Assembly (NCBI GenBank): GCA_037892935.1
Contig: JAYXKI010000014.1
Location: 124,001-188,000, forward strand
DNA from: Phlebopus portentosus
Taxonomy: Eukaryota > Basidiomycota > Agaricomycetes > Boletales > Boletinellaceae
Reading direction: 5' to 3'
DNA length: 64,000 nucleotides
Shown here: piece by piece, positions 12,985 to 24,009 of the stretch
How positions within the stretch are numbered: the stretch's first letter is position 1
Layout of the letters: every line of letters begins with the position of its first letter
Translations under genes and position numbers: made by a program
The notes under the pieces: model-generated
Database searches by the model: none
What the model was told of the DNA's origin: nothing
The model's input: only the letters and a program-made list of their open reading frames with translations

Positions 12985-13335
12985 TTCCCGTCATCCTGTC
13001 TTCAGTTATCCCCAGCTGCTTGATAGACGGCTTCTGGCAGATTAGTGCTTGCGATCGTAGGAAACTTATTTTCTCTTCCAATATTCCTCATCCGTCCTTC
13101 TGGGCCTCATTGAGCAAATCGCCTGGCCATCTGTCGCATCAGAGGAACAAAAAAATTTCGCCACTGATTGGAGATACCCAAACCACTCGCATCACCAGAT
13201 GTATCGTATCTAAGGGGTTGTGCGGAGAAAGACGATGCTGAGAAAGAAAAGGACGCGAATGGAGGACAACCGGACGTGCCAATGCTAACCGTTGATGATA
13301 AAGCGTTTAACGAGAACAACTGAATGAGTGAAGTA
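12985..13335 (+). pseudogene. Dead 5' fragment of the FTR1 iron permease
   Basis: DNA match to 21388-21755, the leader and first exon of the intact FTR1. Shared stretches include CTTCTGGCAGATTAG, TGGGCCTCATTGA, CTGTCGCATCAGAGGAACAA, ACTGATTGGAGA and GCTGAGAAAGAAAAGGACGC. The start codon is lost (ATGGCAGG became CGTAGGAA). About 38 bases around 13090-13095 are deleted, exactly where the intact gene encodes the first iron-binding motif RETLE. Further indels and stops follow, and homology ends near 13335. Weaker similarity upstream (ATTTGGCTAT near 12866, compare 20945) suggests that the duplicated block began earlier. Confidence 0.8.
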
Positions 13336-13599
13336 GACCTGCTTCGAAATTACTCATTCGAGATCGTAAGGTTCGACTTTTACCACTTCAAACTGGGACC
13401 ATCTAAGTGCCAACTATATCGACGACAATCCGAAAATTGGCTGTCCTTGGAACCGAGAATGCCACAACATAAAAGATATCCTTAGGTGTGCTGATGACTC
13501 GAAGAGGAGTGGATTTTTTTGCCAACGTCACAATTCCGGTCACATCACGGAGACGGAACGAACGGGAACGGCGTCCTAATGCATTTCTTTTCTTGACAA

Positions 13600-13770
13600 T
13601 TTGTCGAGAACGACATTTTCCGCCGACGATCCCGGTCAGCCATCTCAAAGCACGTACTGTACTTGTAACAGTAGCAATCCTCACGGCAAGGCTGGTCATG
13701 GTGGAGAAATGTCATCGTTGACATGAAATGCTGCAGTTCCGGAACTTTTCCTCCATGGTACTAGCCAATG
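13600..13770 (+). repeat. Duplicated segment R1, partial copy C
   Basis: Matches copy A (GTGGAGAAATGTCATCG against GTGGAGATAGTCATCG at 5440) and copy B (GCAGTTCCGGAA and CCATGG against GCAGTTTCGGAA and CCATGG near 9043), so it bridges the two. No open coding frame. Confidence 0.5.
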
Positions 13771-13842
13771 AACTGTTATTCTGAAGAGGTATGTAAAACT
13801 GTTATATCGCTTTTCACTGTTACATGCAGCTTATCCCGTCTT

Positions 13843-14420
13843 TAGGTAAGATGTTTCTGGGTCTGCTTTTACAGTAGGTCCCTTTCTGGGTATGAAAATA
13901 GCATGCGTACACCTAGCCATTGGGAAACTCCAGAGCATGTCGCCGACTTTTGTGTTTTTCGCGGTACGCGTAGCATTCTTACTGTAGGAGAGAACTCAAA
14001 TCATTAGCGCGCATCAAATATGACTTGGGGGTTTTTCGTACCATTTTCGTACCATTGCTATTCTGTTCTGTAAGTAAACTTGGATTACCAGTGCCTTCGA
14101 AAGGATTGGTTTGATGCCTGCGCTGTGAGTTATTTTTTCTCTTAGTTGAATGCCGGTCTGCCGCTTCCTTCGAACTGGACTCTTCTGCTACGTCCTCAAT
14201 CAAGTTGAGATCTCTGAATGAAAATACTTTCGAATACTCTGAATATTCTAGGAAGCTCTTCATTCATTTATATCCTCGCAAGCTGAATGCTAGGCGCTCT
14301 TAAAGAGGCGGGAGAACGAGGACAGGGTGGGAAAGTTTGATTCTGTAGATCCAAAGTTCAAGGTCGTGCTTCCTTTGTAATTGTCCTACCAACTCTGATT
14401 TTTTTCAGGAAATGAGAGGT
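13843..14420 (+). pseudogene. DUF6533 copy 5, internally deleted remnant
   Basis: Keeps a VRCFW exon (13846-13860), a degraded FVFFA exon before a GTACGC donor, a damaged NRY exon near 14010-14070 and then jumps to the last large exon: LGSSSFIYILAS, a stop, MLGALKEAGERGQGG, and another stop (14249-14335). The middle, with YILMIRV through YKAAEYWK, is deleted. It follows the dead FTR1 fragment and repeat R1-C. Confidence 0.7.
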
Positions 14421-15222
14421 GGCACGTTCCGGAAATGAAGAGAAGGCATAGACACGGCAAAAAGAGGTTACCCTGTATGAGCTATCCCAGGACTTGGGTG
14501 ATCAGGAGAATGTGTAAACTCATTACATGCTCGCGACTGATTCTCTTCTAATCCACGATACCATTGATGGTTTGAAACGTTGCCTTGTTCCCTTCCATTA
14601 GTAAGTATATCCCATCCAATGGACAGCCTACGTCTCAGTTCAGGAACACTGGAAAGAATACCTCCTGCTCGGATATCAGGGGGGGGGGTTCTCGGCTTAT
14701 CCTTCACCATCCCTGGTTCTCTGGCATCGTTTTTTTGCTTTATCCGGTCGCATTTGGCAGAATCAGACAGATATAGATGCAACCGTCAGATCTGACCGCA
14801 GCTGCGAAGGTGATGTTTTGTTGATAGCGGGAGATCTCGGTGCCGAGGTCTGTCGTCCTCAACGGTTACATTATGACCGTAAAACAGTAACTTCCATGAA
14901 CATATACATCTCACTTTTATAATTCACCTTCCGATTTCGTTATGTGCTCCTTCTTATCTCCTTCGATTCCGCACTAACTCAATTACGGCCTACAGAGTTC
15001 CTATACCGTTTCTTGTTCATTTCATGATCAGAACATCCGACGCACAAAGAACCAAGGGGACATCTTGCATCTGATGAAGTAGTCAGTCACTCCACCGGCG
15101 AATCACAAATGTAAGATGCGAATCGAAAGCATTGTTAGGCCACCTGAATGCCTCAGACCGTTCCTTTGCGATGTAACGATTTTGTTGCATTCCTTTCCGT
15201 GGCGACCATCTATTACAGTGAG
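14421..15222. other. Intergenic, no gene recognised
   Basis: Contains a run of nine Gs near 14681-14690 and only short overlapping frames on both strands (about 14468-14795). Nothing matches a known family. Confidence 0.5.
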
Positions 15223-15230
15223 TATATAAA
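15223..15230 (+). promoter_or_regulatory. TATA box of DUF6533 copy 6
   Basis: TATATAAA about 82 bases before the ATG at 15312. Confidence 0.5.
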
Positions 15231-15311
15231 GATTAATGGCTTGCCTACGTTCAGTTCACAGCACGACCGCCTCAAGGCTTCGCACCTAATTTAGTTGGCC
15301 TTTGGCACGAA

Positions 15312-16910
15312 ATGACTCTATCTGCTCGCTCATCCGTCGAACCCATAGATCCTAGTCAAGTTTCGTCTTTGGTGTCCGGGAAGTTCGTCGATCAGTATTT
15401 TCAGATTGGGGTCGTCTCTGTCTTGGTGTATGATGCCAGTACGTATGGCTATTTTATTGTGTACATTCAAATGCTGACAGATACGAAGTCATCACGATGG
15501 ATAAGGAGGTGAATGCAACATTTTTTCGGCCTTCTTCATTTTTGAATGAGATATGTGAACCTCAGGCAAAACACTTTTGGGTAAGCACTCAAGTACTTTC
15601 GGTTCCGGAGTAGCCTAATTCCTGAATGGAACATAGAAACGTCCGAGAAATGAAGTCGACTTTGTCTATTTTGCGGTACATATTAGAATTCATATCAAAA
15701 AAATGTGTTTTTGAGCTAACTTCGCAGATACGCTATGTTGCGATCTTTGGCTCTGTTACTCACCTACTTTGTAAGTTGGACCCAGACCCAGACAATACAG
15801 CTCAGTCTTGATCTTATTTCTTTGATCATGAGAAGGGGACTCAAACGAAGCAAACATGATATTGTATGTTCTCTGCATTTTCTCCGATATCATTCATCCA
15901 AATGTACTAAACAATGACGATACAGGTGTAAGCTACTTTTCATGAAACCATGTCTTTTCGCGTATGACCGGGTTTAGGCTACTTTTCATCGTGGACAAGG
16001 AATATTGCAAGTGAGTTTTCCTTTCATGCATTTTACGAACTATATATACATCTTGGTGTCAACTAGACTGGGCAACCGTTCTGTTGATTGATTGTAGGTC
16101 CTGGTAGCTAAGCACCGTATTACTTTAGCTTATTATAATCGAAGATATCCTCATCATCCGTGTCCTGGTTCTATATTCTCGAAGTGAGTATCGGTGCGCA
16201 TTATTGAATCCCACTAACCTTCGAACACAGACAAAGTAATGTCGATATGCCTCAAGACTTTGCTTGCTCTGCAGGCCGCTTTCAAGCTGGGATTTGTTAT
16301 ATATGCTGGTATAGCGGAGCTCAGTACGTTCTGTGTTCGGATAATCTTTCAGATGCTCAAATCAATCTCAGTTGCAGTCGGGGGTCTAGCCAAGGATGTG
16401 ACAATCTGTGGTACCGATGCTACTATTTCATCGCTATGGGGCATCGTTGATTGGTGAGTCTGCGATTTTTAGTTTGAACCATTTCTGATCCCGAAGCAGG
16501 GTAGTTCCAATGGTCTACGGGGTTATTCTAGTAATCCTTGCACTTTACCGGGCTGCAGATTATTGGAGAATGTCTTTCGGATTCAAGGGGTTCGCCCTCG
16601 TCAAGGTTCTCATACAAGATCAGGTTATGTACTTCATGATGTGAGTCCGCGAAGTCCTCGAATATTCGGTGTGTTGATGTTTTGACACAGTGTCATCGCA
16701 TGTTCGATATTCAACATCATGGAGTTCAAGCTGCAATTCTCGAACCTTTTTCTGTCAAATTTATTTAATGCGCTGGGAAACCCTGCATTCTTGTCTGTCC
16801 TCGGTAGCCGTATGCTCATCAACCTGAAGGAAGCGGGCGAGAGGGGCCAAAACCAAGGGACGAGTTACAGGATGTCATCGAGCACTGTGAGCGAGATGGA
16901 GTTTGCTTGA
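15312..16910 (+). CDS. DUF6533 family membrane protein, copy 6, partly degraded
   Basis: Most exons are intact: SARSSVEPIDPSQV, DQYFQIGVVSVLVYDAS, VITMDKE, AKHFW, RPRNEVDFVYFA, YFSSWTRNIA, DWATVLLIDYILIIRVLVL, MSICLKTLLALQAAFKLG, VTICGTDATISSLWGIVDW, YRAADYWRMSFGFKGF, GNPAFLSVLGSRMLINLKEAG. Two defects stand out. The short exon near 15796 (other copies: a sequence ending LPL plus a GTAAG donor) is followed by GATCTT, so its donor seems lost. The protein also ends at EMEFA with a TGA at 16908-16910, before the last intron, so the separate acidic tail exon is missing. A short duplication of CTACTTTTCAT (15931 and 15979) surrounds the YFSSW exon. It may be a recent pseudogene or may use another splice site. 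Confidence 0.65.
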
Positions 16911-18152
16911 TCTATTTATGACTCGTATATTTGAGGACGTATGCGTGCCAGGCGGAATTCCATCCATATTGACATTCCGCTGTTGAAGTGTTGGTTTCTA
17001 TTCAATATTGATGACGAAACGTTGAGCGACCGACTTCTTAAGCGTATCTACTGTCGCACATTCCCTTGTTTTCTCGTAAACAATACGATACGTCCGATCG
17101 CCTCATTGTCGGCGCTGATACAAACAAATATGAGTATCCCTTATTTGTTTGCTGCGTTGTCTGGCCACAAAGTATCCTTTGGTTCTCGTGATTATGGAAG
17201 AATCTGCTGTCTGATTCCCTTTTTGATTATATTCCTTATAACATGAAAGAGCCGCATGCACTATCTCTTCGCTCTCGAATCACGATGGAATGCGGCGAAC
17301 CTCCGCGTACGTGACAGTGATGGTGGTCACACGTCTCGCGACACCTTCTTTCTGATCTCCTATATCTCCATCACAGGGAGCAAAATCCTATGTCCGAACC
17401 TGAAAATTTTGATCCAGCCGGACTGAAATCCAGCCAATCAGAGGCGAGCTTTCCAATTCTGTTTCCTATATAATCGGCTCAGAAACGTAATAATTCTGCC
17501 CCCTGTTATGCCTCGATGTGATGCCGCACAGAATCTCGATATCGGAACTAGTCTAGGGCTGGTAAGTATCATGTCGTGCTCCGATGTATGCTAGATGATC
17601 TCCGTGTTTCGACGCCGGTAGTGTATTCATGATCAACCCTTGGTCTTCTCCACACAGTGATGTGATGCGAAGCTGATTGGAATACTGTTGAAACAGTCAC
17701 TAGGCGAAAAATATCATCGGTGATGGCGAGCACTGTAGATTGATCTGCCTGGACTTAGGAACGCCGAGCTTTCCCGAAGTATGTACATTCATCTCATTAG
17801 TGAGGATCTATTTTTACCGCCCTCGCTTGTTCGGGCCTTTTATCACCGATCAAACGTTTGAACAGCATTCTAAACTTCATCACAGAAAAGCAATAATAGT
17901 ACTAGAACCGGTGCTTGAACTTTTTCGACGCTAACCGATTGATCTGAGTGAAGAAAGACTCTGTACTCGGGACGTCCTAAAGAAGTGCTCAGATGTTTCG
18001 AGTGCTCAGTCACTGCACCCTTTCAGGCACCGCTCGCTCTGAATCTTTTATAATCAACTCTCTTCAGCGAATATAAAGAGCTCCCTGCCTCGCAACACGA
18101 TCTTGCTGTGAAATTTTGCTCTTGCCGAATAACCGATAGGTTCCTGCTGAAT
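16911..18152. other. Intergenic, no gene recognised
   Basis: About 1.2 kb. A TATATAA at 17467 and an ATG at 17508 with a short open exon and GTAAGT donor hint at a lost membrane-protein start, but no following exon was found. Confidence 0.45.
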
Positions 18153-19883
18153 ATGATGCTGTCTTCCCGGTCCTACGTCGACCCCATTGACCCTGATCAA
18201 GTCCTGCCATGGGTGAAAGCCCAGTTTGTTTCCCAATGCTTTCAAGCGGCAATTGTCACTGTCTTGGTATATGATGCGCGTGAGTAGATTATGTGATACT
18301 TGTCCTTGATATTAGCTGATGACTATAAAGTCATTACAATGGATAAGGAGGTATCGGCTCGGATACAGCGTTACTTACATTTATTGATACTGATTTACTT
18401 GGTCATCAAGATGAAATACTTCTGGGTATGTGCCTGTAACCGTCTTTCCCTGTTTTAAAGACTGGATACTAACTTTGAAACGCGACAATCCAGAAAAATC
18501 CAAATCCTAAAGCATCGGTCAATTTTGTGTATTTCGCCGTACGCAGCATTTTTTTTTGTCGTGTAGAGGCCCACTGAAGAATATGGCAAGCAGAACCGCT
18601 ACACCGGAATATTTGGAGCCGTTGCCTTCATATTTTGTAAGTGCAGCGTCGTATTTCTCCAACTTGTTTTACGTGACACTCTGTGAACTGACAGGGAATA
18701 TACATGGCGTGAATCTTCCATTGTAAGCATTCTTCTTCCTTCGTTTTGGACCGAGACTGACCAGCACAACTCCAGATGTGAGTGGTCAAAGCTTGGAGCC
18801 GTTACAGTATTCTATATGAAACAATTCAGGTAACTTCGCCCAATGGACGAAGAATATTGCCAGTAAGCGATCAGCGTAATCTCAAAAATACACTACTGAC
18901 TGTTGAGTAAGATTGGGTTGTTGTTACCCTGATAGATTGCAAGTGCCAAGGCTATTCGTCAATATTGCATTACTCACATCGCCCTGGGTTTCGTAGACAT
19001 CCTTATGATACGAGTTCTGGCGCTTTACTCCCAGGGTCTGTTGAAAATGCAATACGCAGAACCTCTCGCTCACGTTCTTCCAGATAGGGCTCTATCTATA
19101 TGCCTGAAGATGTTGCTTGCGCTATCTGCAGGATCCAAACTTGGATTAGTTCTGTACATAAATTATTCGGTAGACGGTGCGACATGACTTCAGATGGAAT
19201 TTCAGATTCTGACCTCAAATATAGTCGGAATTAGCTCACTTCCAGGGGATGTGGTAGTTTGCTCTCAAAATGGGTTCGTAAGCTGGCAATGGGGCGTTGT
19301 TGACTGGTAAGTTGCGTGGGACAGACTTGAGCGATCATTAACGCCTTCTAAAGGGTACTACCGATGGCATATGGGGTCATTTTGAACGTGCTTGCTCTGT
19401 ATAAGGCTGCCGAGTATTGGAGACTTTCAGCTGGATTCAAAGGTTTCACCCTCGTCAGAGTGCTAATACAAGATCAATTGCTATACTTTGCAATGTCAGT
19501 TGCTTCAATTTTCTTCTCTAAATCCTTGGCTGATGAGTCGAACAGTGTCATCGCTTGCTGTATGTTCAATATTATGGAGTTCAGACTTCAGTTCTCGAGC
19601 GACTTCTTATCAAACGTGTTCAACGCTTTCGGAAACCCGGCATTCCTCTCCGTCCTCGGAAGTCGAATGTTATTCAACTTGAAAGTAGCCGGAGAACGTG
19701 GACAAAACCAGGGAACGAGCTACAGGGTGCCGTCCAGGACGGCGAGCGTGATCGATTTCGTCGTGCCAATTGATCTTCAAAGGTGCCATTTTCCTTTACT
19801 TCTTTACTTACAGGTCGAACATCTGATTCCTGTATAGGGATCTCAACTCAGAGAGTTTAATCGAGAATAGGGTATCTGCGTAA
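18153..19883 (+). CDS. DUF6533 family multi-pass membrane protein, copy 7
   Basis: Complete family member. Start MMLSSRSYVDPIDPDQV, then AIVTVLVYDA, VITMDKE, MKYFW, KNPNPKASVNFVYFA, NRYTGIFGAVAFIF, NIHGVNLPL, CEWSKLG, GNFAQWTKNIA, DWVVVTLIDYILMIRVLALYSQ, LSICLKMLLALSAGSKLG, YKAAEYWRLSAGFKGF, GNPAFLSVLGSRMLFNLKVAG and TSYRVPSRTASVIDFV. The tail is on a last exon, preferred ending QRDLNSESLIENRVSA at 19883; other 3' acceptors would shorten it. The intron after 18938 starts GCAAGT, a good GC-AG intron; copy 1 has GC at the same place. The next gene in the same direction is the intact FTR1. Function unknown. Confidence 0.82.
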
Positions 19884-21454
19884 TTTTTTGTATGCGCCTT
19901 CCTGAGTTCTGAAATTGGGCTCGGAGGTGGTATTCTGTCAAGATGCGTAGGCATCGTAAAGGTTCATCGAATCTAATATTAGTATTTGGCTTATTCCTTG
20001 AATGGAAAAAGAATACATCTATGCATATGAATGTTTCTTATCTTGGAGGACAAGAAATTGCATGAGGACTTTTTTTTTGATCAACGACGGAAATCAAATG
20101 CCATGTGTGTGTGCGAGAAGCTGATCGGCGTGGATCATCCAAATGTCGATCATGGATTTTCGTACATATATTAGGACAAAACATACTTTTCTTCGACATG
20201 CATCCTCGACCAGCGACGAGCCCGTTGCCGTCGACATCTACATGATTGCGAGACCCTTCGAAGAATAACCATCATGGCCTGTCGTGTGCTATGGCGAATC
20301 CAGGGTACTTGCTTTGCTCTCTCAGAACGTATCGCCACGATGGCCTGAATCATTGGTTTAACTTCGCAGTTCGTGGATGTTGAGGATGCTTGAGCAAACG
20401 AGAATGTGTCTGTTATATGGAGGAAATGGATGCAGAGAAAAGAGTTGGCGTCATGTAGGAGAATATCTCGTTGTCGCTGAAGGCTGTACTAAAGGGGCGT
20501 CGATGCCGAAAAGTCACGCCGTGCTGCCGTCCCTCCATGCCAGCGCAAGTGTTCTCTCAATTATTACCACGGGAAAAGCAACGGGCATCCACGGCTCTCA
20601 CTAACCGTGAACATCTCCTAACGATTTATATGCTTCGATGGCGAGCAACTCGGATTATGTGGCAGATGGTGTTTAGCAAGAGTGAGCCCATTTAGTAGTT
20701 CCGGCCAAGTGCCTTAGCAGCAGAATTCTAGGATGACAACGCACTGTATCCTCAGCGAGACCAAAACATCATTCAATGTTGACATATGCTTGTTCTCTGC
20801 AAGGCAAAATGCGCGGGTTTGGTCAACGTTCTCGAATTTCCAGGATTCTCGCCTCCAAACGCCGAAGAACGTTGCCCAGTGCAGTCCCCGCTACGTGGTC
20901 GAGAACCCCACGACGTTGGAAACGCTGCGCTTGCCTATTCCTGGATTTGGCTATGAACATTGCAGTCCATCCATCCTGGACTATACCCAGACTGCATGAT
21001 GGACAATTCAGAGGCCAAGCCAAAGACGAATTTATACCTTCCGAACGGAAAGACAAGGAATCTTCATGACGTTTGGGCCTAAGAATGTTTATGTTGCTGA
21101 ACGTCGGGTGTCGCAGGCCTTCGTTTACTCCCACGCTTGCTTTTTGGCGTGGATGAAGATTATAATTGATTCCTCGTTGGGGTAAGACCAGGACGAAGAA
21201 AAAGGGGTTGCTCTATCTGATTAGATTCATTTCAACAGATGGCGGACGACAGATCCGACTTGTATTCATCAATGAATACGGATGCGATATCTCGTCGGAT
21301 GACAGAGAAAGCGAGGTTAACCAGCGAACGCGTCAATAGTTGCTTGCCTATCCGATATAACACGCGAATTCTGGGCGGTCTTTCTTCCCTGTCATCCAGC
21401 CTTCAGTTTCCTTCAGCCGCTCGATAAACAGCTTTTGGCAGATTAGCGATAAAG
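19884..21454. other. Upstream region of FTR1, no gene recognised
   Basis: About 1.6 kb between DUF6533 copy 7 and FTR1. Two overlapping frames around 20733-21069 lack family motifs. Parts near 20940-20970 and 21385-21454 reappear upstream of and in the dead FTR1 fragment. ATCTGATTA at 21218 resembles a GATA-factor site but does not match it fully. Confidence 0.45.
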
Positions 21455-22886
21455 ATGGCAGGAAACCTATTTTCCATCACGATATTCTTCATCGTCTTTC
21501 GCGAGACGCTCGAAGCCGCGATTATCATATCTGTCCTATTGGGCCTCATTGAACAAATTGCCAGGCCTTCTGTCGCATCAGAGGAACAAGGAATTTTCGT
21601 CACTGATTGGAGACACCCAAACCACCCACATCACCAGGCGTATCTAAAGGATCATGCGGAAAAAGTCAATGCTGAGAAAGAAAAGGACGCAAATGGAGGA
21701 CAGCCGGACGGGCCAATGCTCATCATAGACGATAGCGTGGTCAACGAGAATGAGGAAAGTAACGGCGGTACAAAACGGCTTATTCGCAGGCTTCGTCTTC
21801 AGGTATTGTTCGCCTTCTCTTCAGGTATGAGGTACTTACATTCATCGGATAGATCTTGCTTGGTTCCGCGTTAGGGTTGATCATTGCTCTCGCCATCGGT
21901 GCAGTAAGTTCTTTTAGGCACTTGACCTCTTGGGCGAAGTCGAGGTGAAAAAATTACAGGCCTTCATTGCTATATTCTTTACTGAAGCTTCGGACTTGTG
22001 GGCGAAGACGGAAGAAGTATGGGAAGGTGTATTTTCCCTGATTGCGTCACTCATCATTCTCGCGATGGGCCTCACAATGCTGAAATTGGACCGCGCACGA
22101 GTCAAATGGCGCGTCAAATTACTGCGCGCGATCGAGAAGTCTAAGCCGGGTAAAGATGGACTTGCGGGCCAGCTCATTATCTTTTTCCTGCCCTTCATTA
22201 CAGTCCTTCGCGAGGGCCTGGAGGCGGTCGTTTTCGTTGGCGGAGTCTCCTTGGGACAATCAGCGCGTTCTATCCCGATTGCGGCAATCGTGGGCATCAT
22301 TTGTGGACTTGTCTGTGGCTTTCTGATATACGCGTTCGCGAGTCGTTCGACACTGATAGTATTCCTGGTTATCATGACGAACTTCCTCCTTTTAATCGGC
22401 GCGGGCCTGTTCAGTAGGTCTGTTGGTAATTTCCAGACGTACAGATTCAATAAATTGCTCGGTGCGGATGTTGATGACTCGGGAGGAGACGGACCAGGAA
22501 GCTATGATGTACGCGGAGTCGTTTGGCACTTGGACTGCTGCAACCCGGAAAACAACTCTGGCAACCAAGGTTGGAAGATTTTCAATGCACTATTTGGATG
22601 GACGAACACCGCTACGAGTGCGTACTGCTTTTTACCGAGTTTTCTACGAGTATTTCTTCTGACATTAACCTTCAAATAAACATTGCCAGTTGGTACCGTA
22701 CTGGCATACGTCTTCTACTGGATCGCCGTAATAGCGTTGGTGGTCTACATGAAGTTTGCCGAAGGCCGAATCAAACTGTTGGGCTACGAGGGTGGAGCAT
22801 ATCGCCGACGCCGGGCGGCTAAAGCCGACGTGGCTGCCATAGTGCGCAAGGTACCCGCGGAAGAAGCAGAATTGTCTCCTCACTAG
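21455..22886 (+). CDS. FTR1: High-affinity iron permease Ftr1
   Basis: Plasma-membrane Fe3+ permease working with the Fet3 ferroxidase encoded next door. Exons 21455-21802, 21853-21903, 21960-22617 and 22690-22886 join in frame to 417 residues, the usual family length. Both iron-binding REXXE motifs are present: R16-E-T-L-E20 in the first membrane helix and R217-E-G-L-E221 later. Further family marks are KRLIRRLRLQ, FIAIFFTEASDLWAKTEE, MGLTMLKLDRARVKWRVKL, FGWTNTATIGTVLAYVFYWI and a basic cytosolic tail (YRRRRAAK). The last intron has a GTGCGT donor at 22618. FTR1 and FET3 lie head to tail here, not divergently as in many fungi. A broken duplicate of the first exon lies 8.4 kb upstream. Confidence in function is high; expression in low iron is inferred from the family. 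Confidence 0.95.
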
Positions 22887-23147
22887 CGATAGCGTGAAGT
22901 TGGAAGAAAGTCCATGAACCTAAGCTGGTGATATGCTTTTTCTCTTTTCCGTAAGTATCCGTATCCCTCGTTCTTCGGTGGCGCCTATAACATGTTCCTA
23001 CCAGATTCAGATAGTATTTCATAAAGCGTCTAGGCCAGGTGCAAAGGCACACTGGAAGCAAACGAGATAAAATGATGATGTATCATTCTAATTCCTGGTC
23101 CCTCAAAAAAAAAAAAGGCATTGAATTGATCCGGAGGGAGGAACAAT

Positions 23148-23158
23148 TTATCAGATAA
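23148..23158 (+). promoter_or_regulatory. GATA-factor palindrome upstream of FET3, site 1
   Basis: TTATCAGATAA joins two GATAA half-sites head to head. It contains ATCAGATAA, close to the binding site of fungal iron-repressing GATA factors (Urbs1/SreA/Sre1 type, consensus ATCWGATAA). Identical to the site at 23910. Assignment to that regulator is inference. Confidence 0.6.
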
Positions 23159-23196
23159 AACGCGAGTTATCATTGCAGAAGTCTACTGACTCTGTA

Positions 23197-23756
23197 AGGA
23201 CCCCTGCTTGTACCGATAGATGGCTGAGCCAATCTGGATAAAGAATAGCCAGTTTTTTTACCTGTAGGGCTGAGGCAATCCGGATAAATCAGCCCCAAAA
23301 TCGGATAGAGGGCTGAGACTTTGTTCAGCTAAAAGAGGAGCTGAAGTGAGAAGGGCTATATTAATGGGAGGGAAGATGGCAAGGCATCTATCAGGTGTAG
23401 CGTAGCCTTTACGGGGATGCACAAATTTCTAAAATATATAATTTACCAGCAAATTTTATAATCTTTGGATTGTGAAGCTGATATAAGAGTAAAGAAGTAC
23501 AATGTATCATTCTATTGCTATTTTGGGAAAAGACGCGATTCAAATCTTCAATTTATTTTTTAAAAACTGTTGAGGATTGGGTTTGAGTACAAAATCCAGA
23601 TAGGTCGGCGCTTTCAGGAGACCTGAGGCCCAAATCCGGACAATTTTTAAACCAAAGTTGGGGCCTGAGCCGATCCGGATGAAGTTGCCCACCAGGCCCC
23701 GAAAAATCGGGATAATTTGTCTCGCGCCACCATCTATCGGTATAAGCAGGGGTCCT
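23197..23756. mobile_element. hAT-like MITE, 560 bp, non-coding
   Basis: Terminal inverted repeats of 27 bases, 23197-23223 and 23730-23756, with one mismatch. They begin AGGACCCCTGCTT and end ACCGATAGATGG when read inward. The flanks are an 8-base near-duplication, ACTCTGTA at 23189-23196 and AGTCTGTA at 23757-23764, the length produced by hAT transposases. Internal subterminal repeats around GGCTGAG and ATCCGGATAA occur several times at both ends. No coding capacity. It sits between FTR1 and FET3, inside the FET3 promoter region. Confidence 0.8.
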
Positions 23757-23909
23757 AGTCTGTACTAGTTCCGTACCTGCACACGTCGCGCTTCTTCCAT
23801 ACCACATTCCTACCGAACTTCCCGACAGCATCGACATGCCGGTTTATTCCTAGATATCCACCGCGCCTCAACCAAGATCAGATCATGGATCTATTTCTGA
23901 TCCGTTGAG

Positions 23910-23920
23910 TTATCAGATAA
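23910..23920 (+). promoter_or_regulatory. GATA-factor palindrome upstream of FET3, site 2
   Basis: Second exact TTATCAGATAA, 90 bases before the FET3 ATG. The two identical 11-mers are 762 bases apart now and about 200 apart without the MITE. Confidence 0.65.
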
Positions 23921-24009
23921 AAATGCCTCGTCTCGCTTTCGAAGTTTCTGTGGCCGGTGCTCTTGACTGGCTCTTGTCGTCCTTCCTTGGCTGAGAAGCG
24001 AGGGTTAAG

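Noticed and set aside
14681..14690. Run of G
   Set aside because: Simple homopolymer, possibly a sequencing artefact; no quadruplex pattern of several runs.
17467..17561. TATA box, ATG and open exon (MPRCDAAQNLDIG) with GTAAGT donor, like the start of a DUF6534 gene
   Set aside because: No following exon of that family could be found before copy 7.
21914..22450. 178-codon open frame on the minus strand
   Set aside because: It is antisense to the third FTR1 exon, whose coding strand is certain; no motif of its own.
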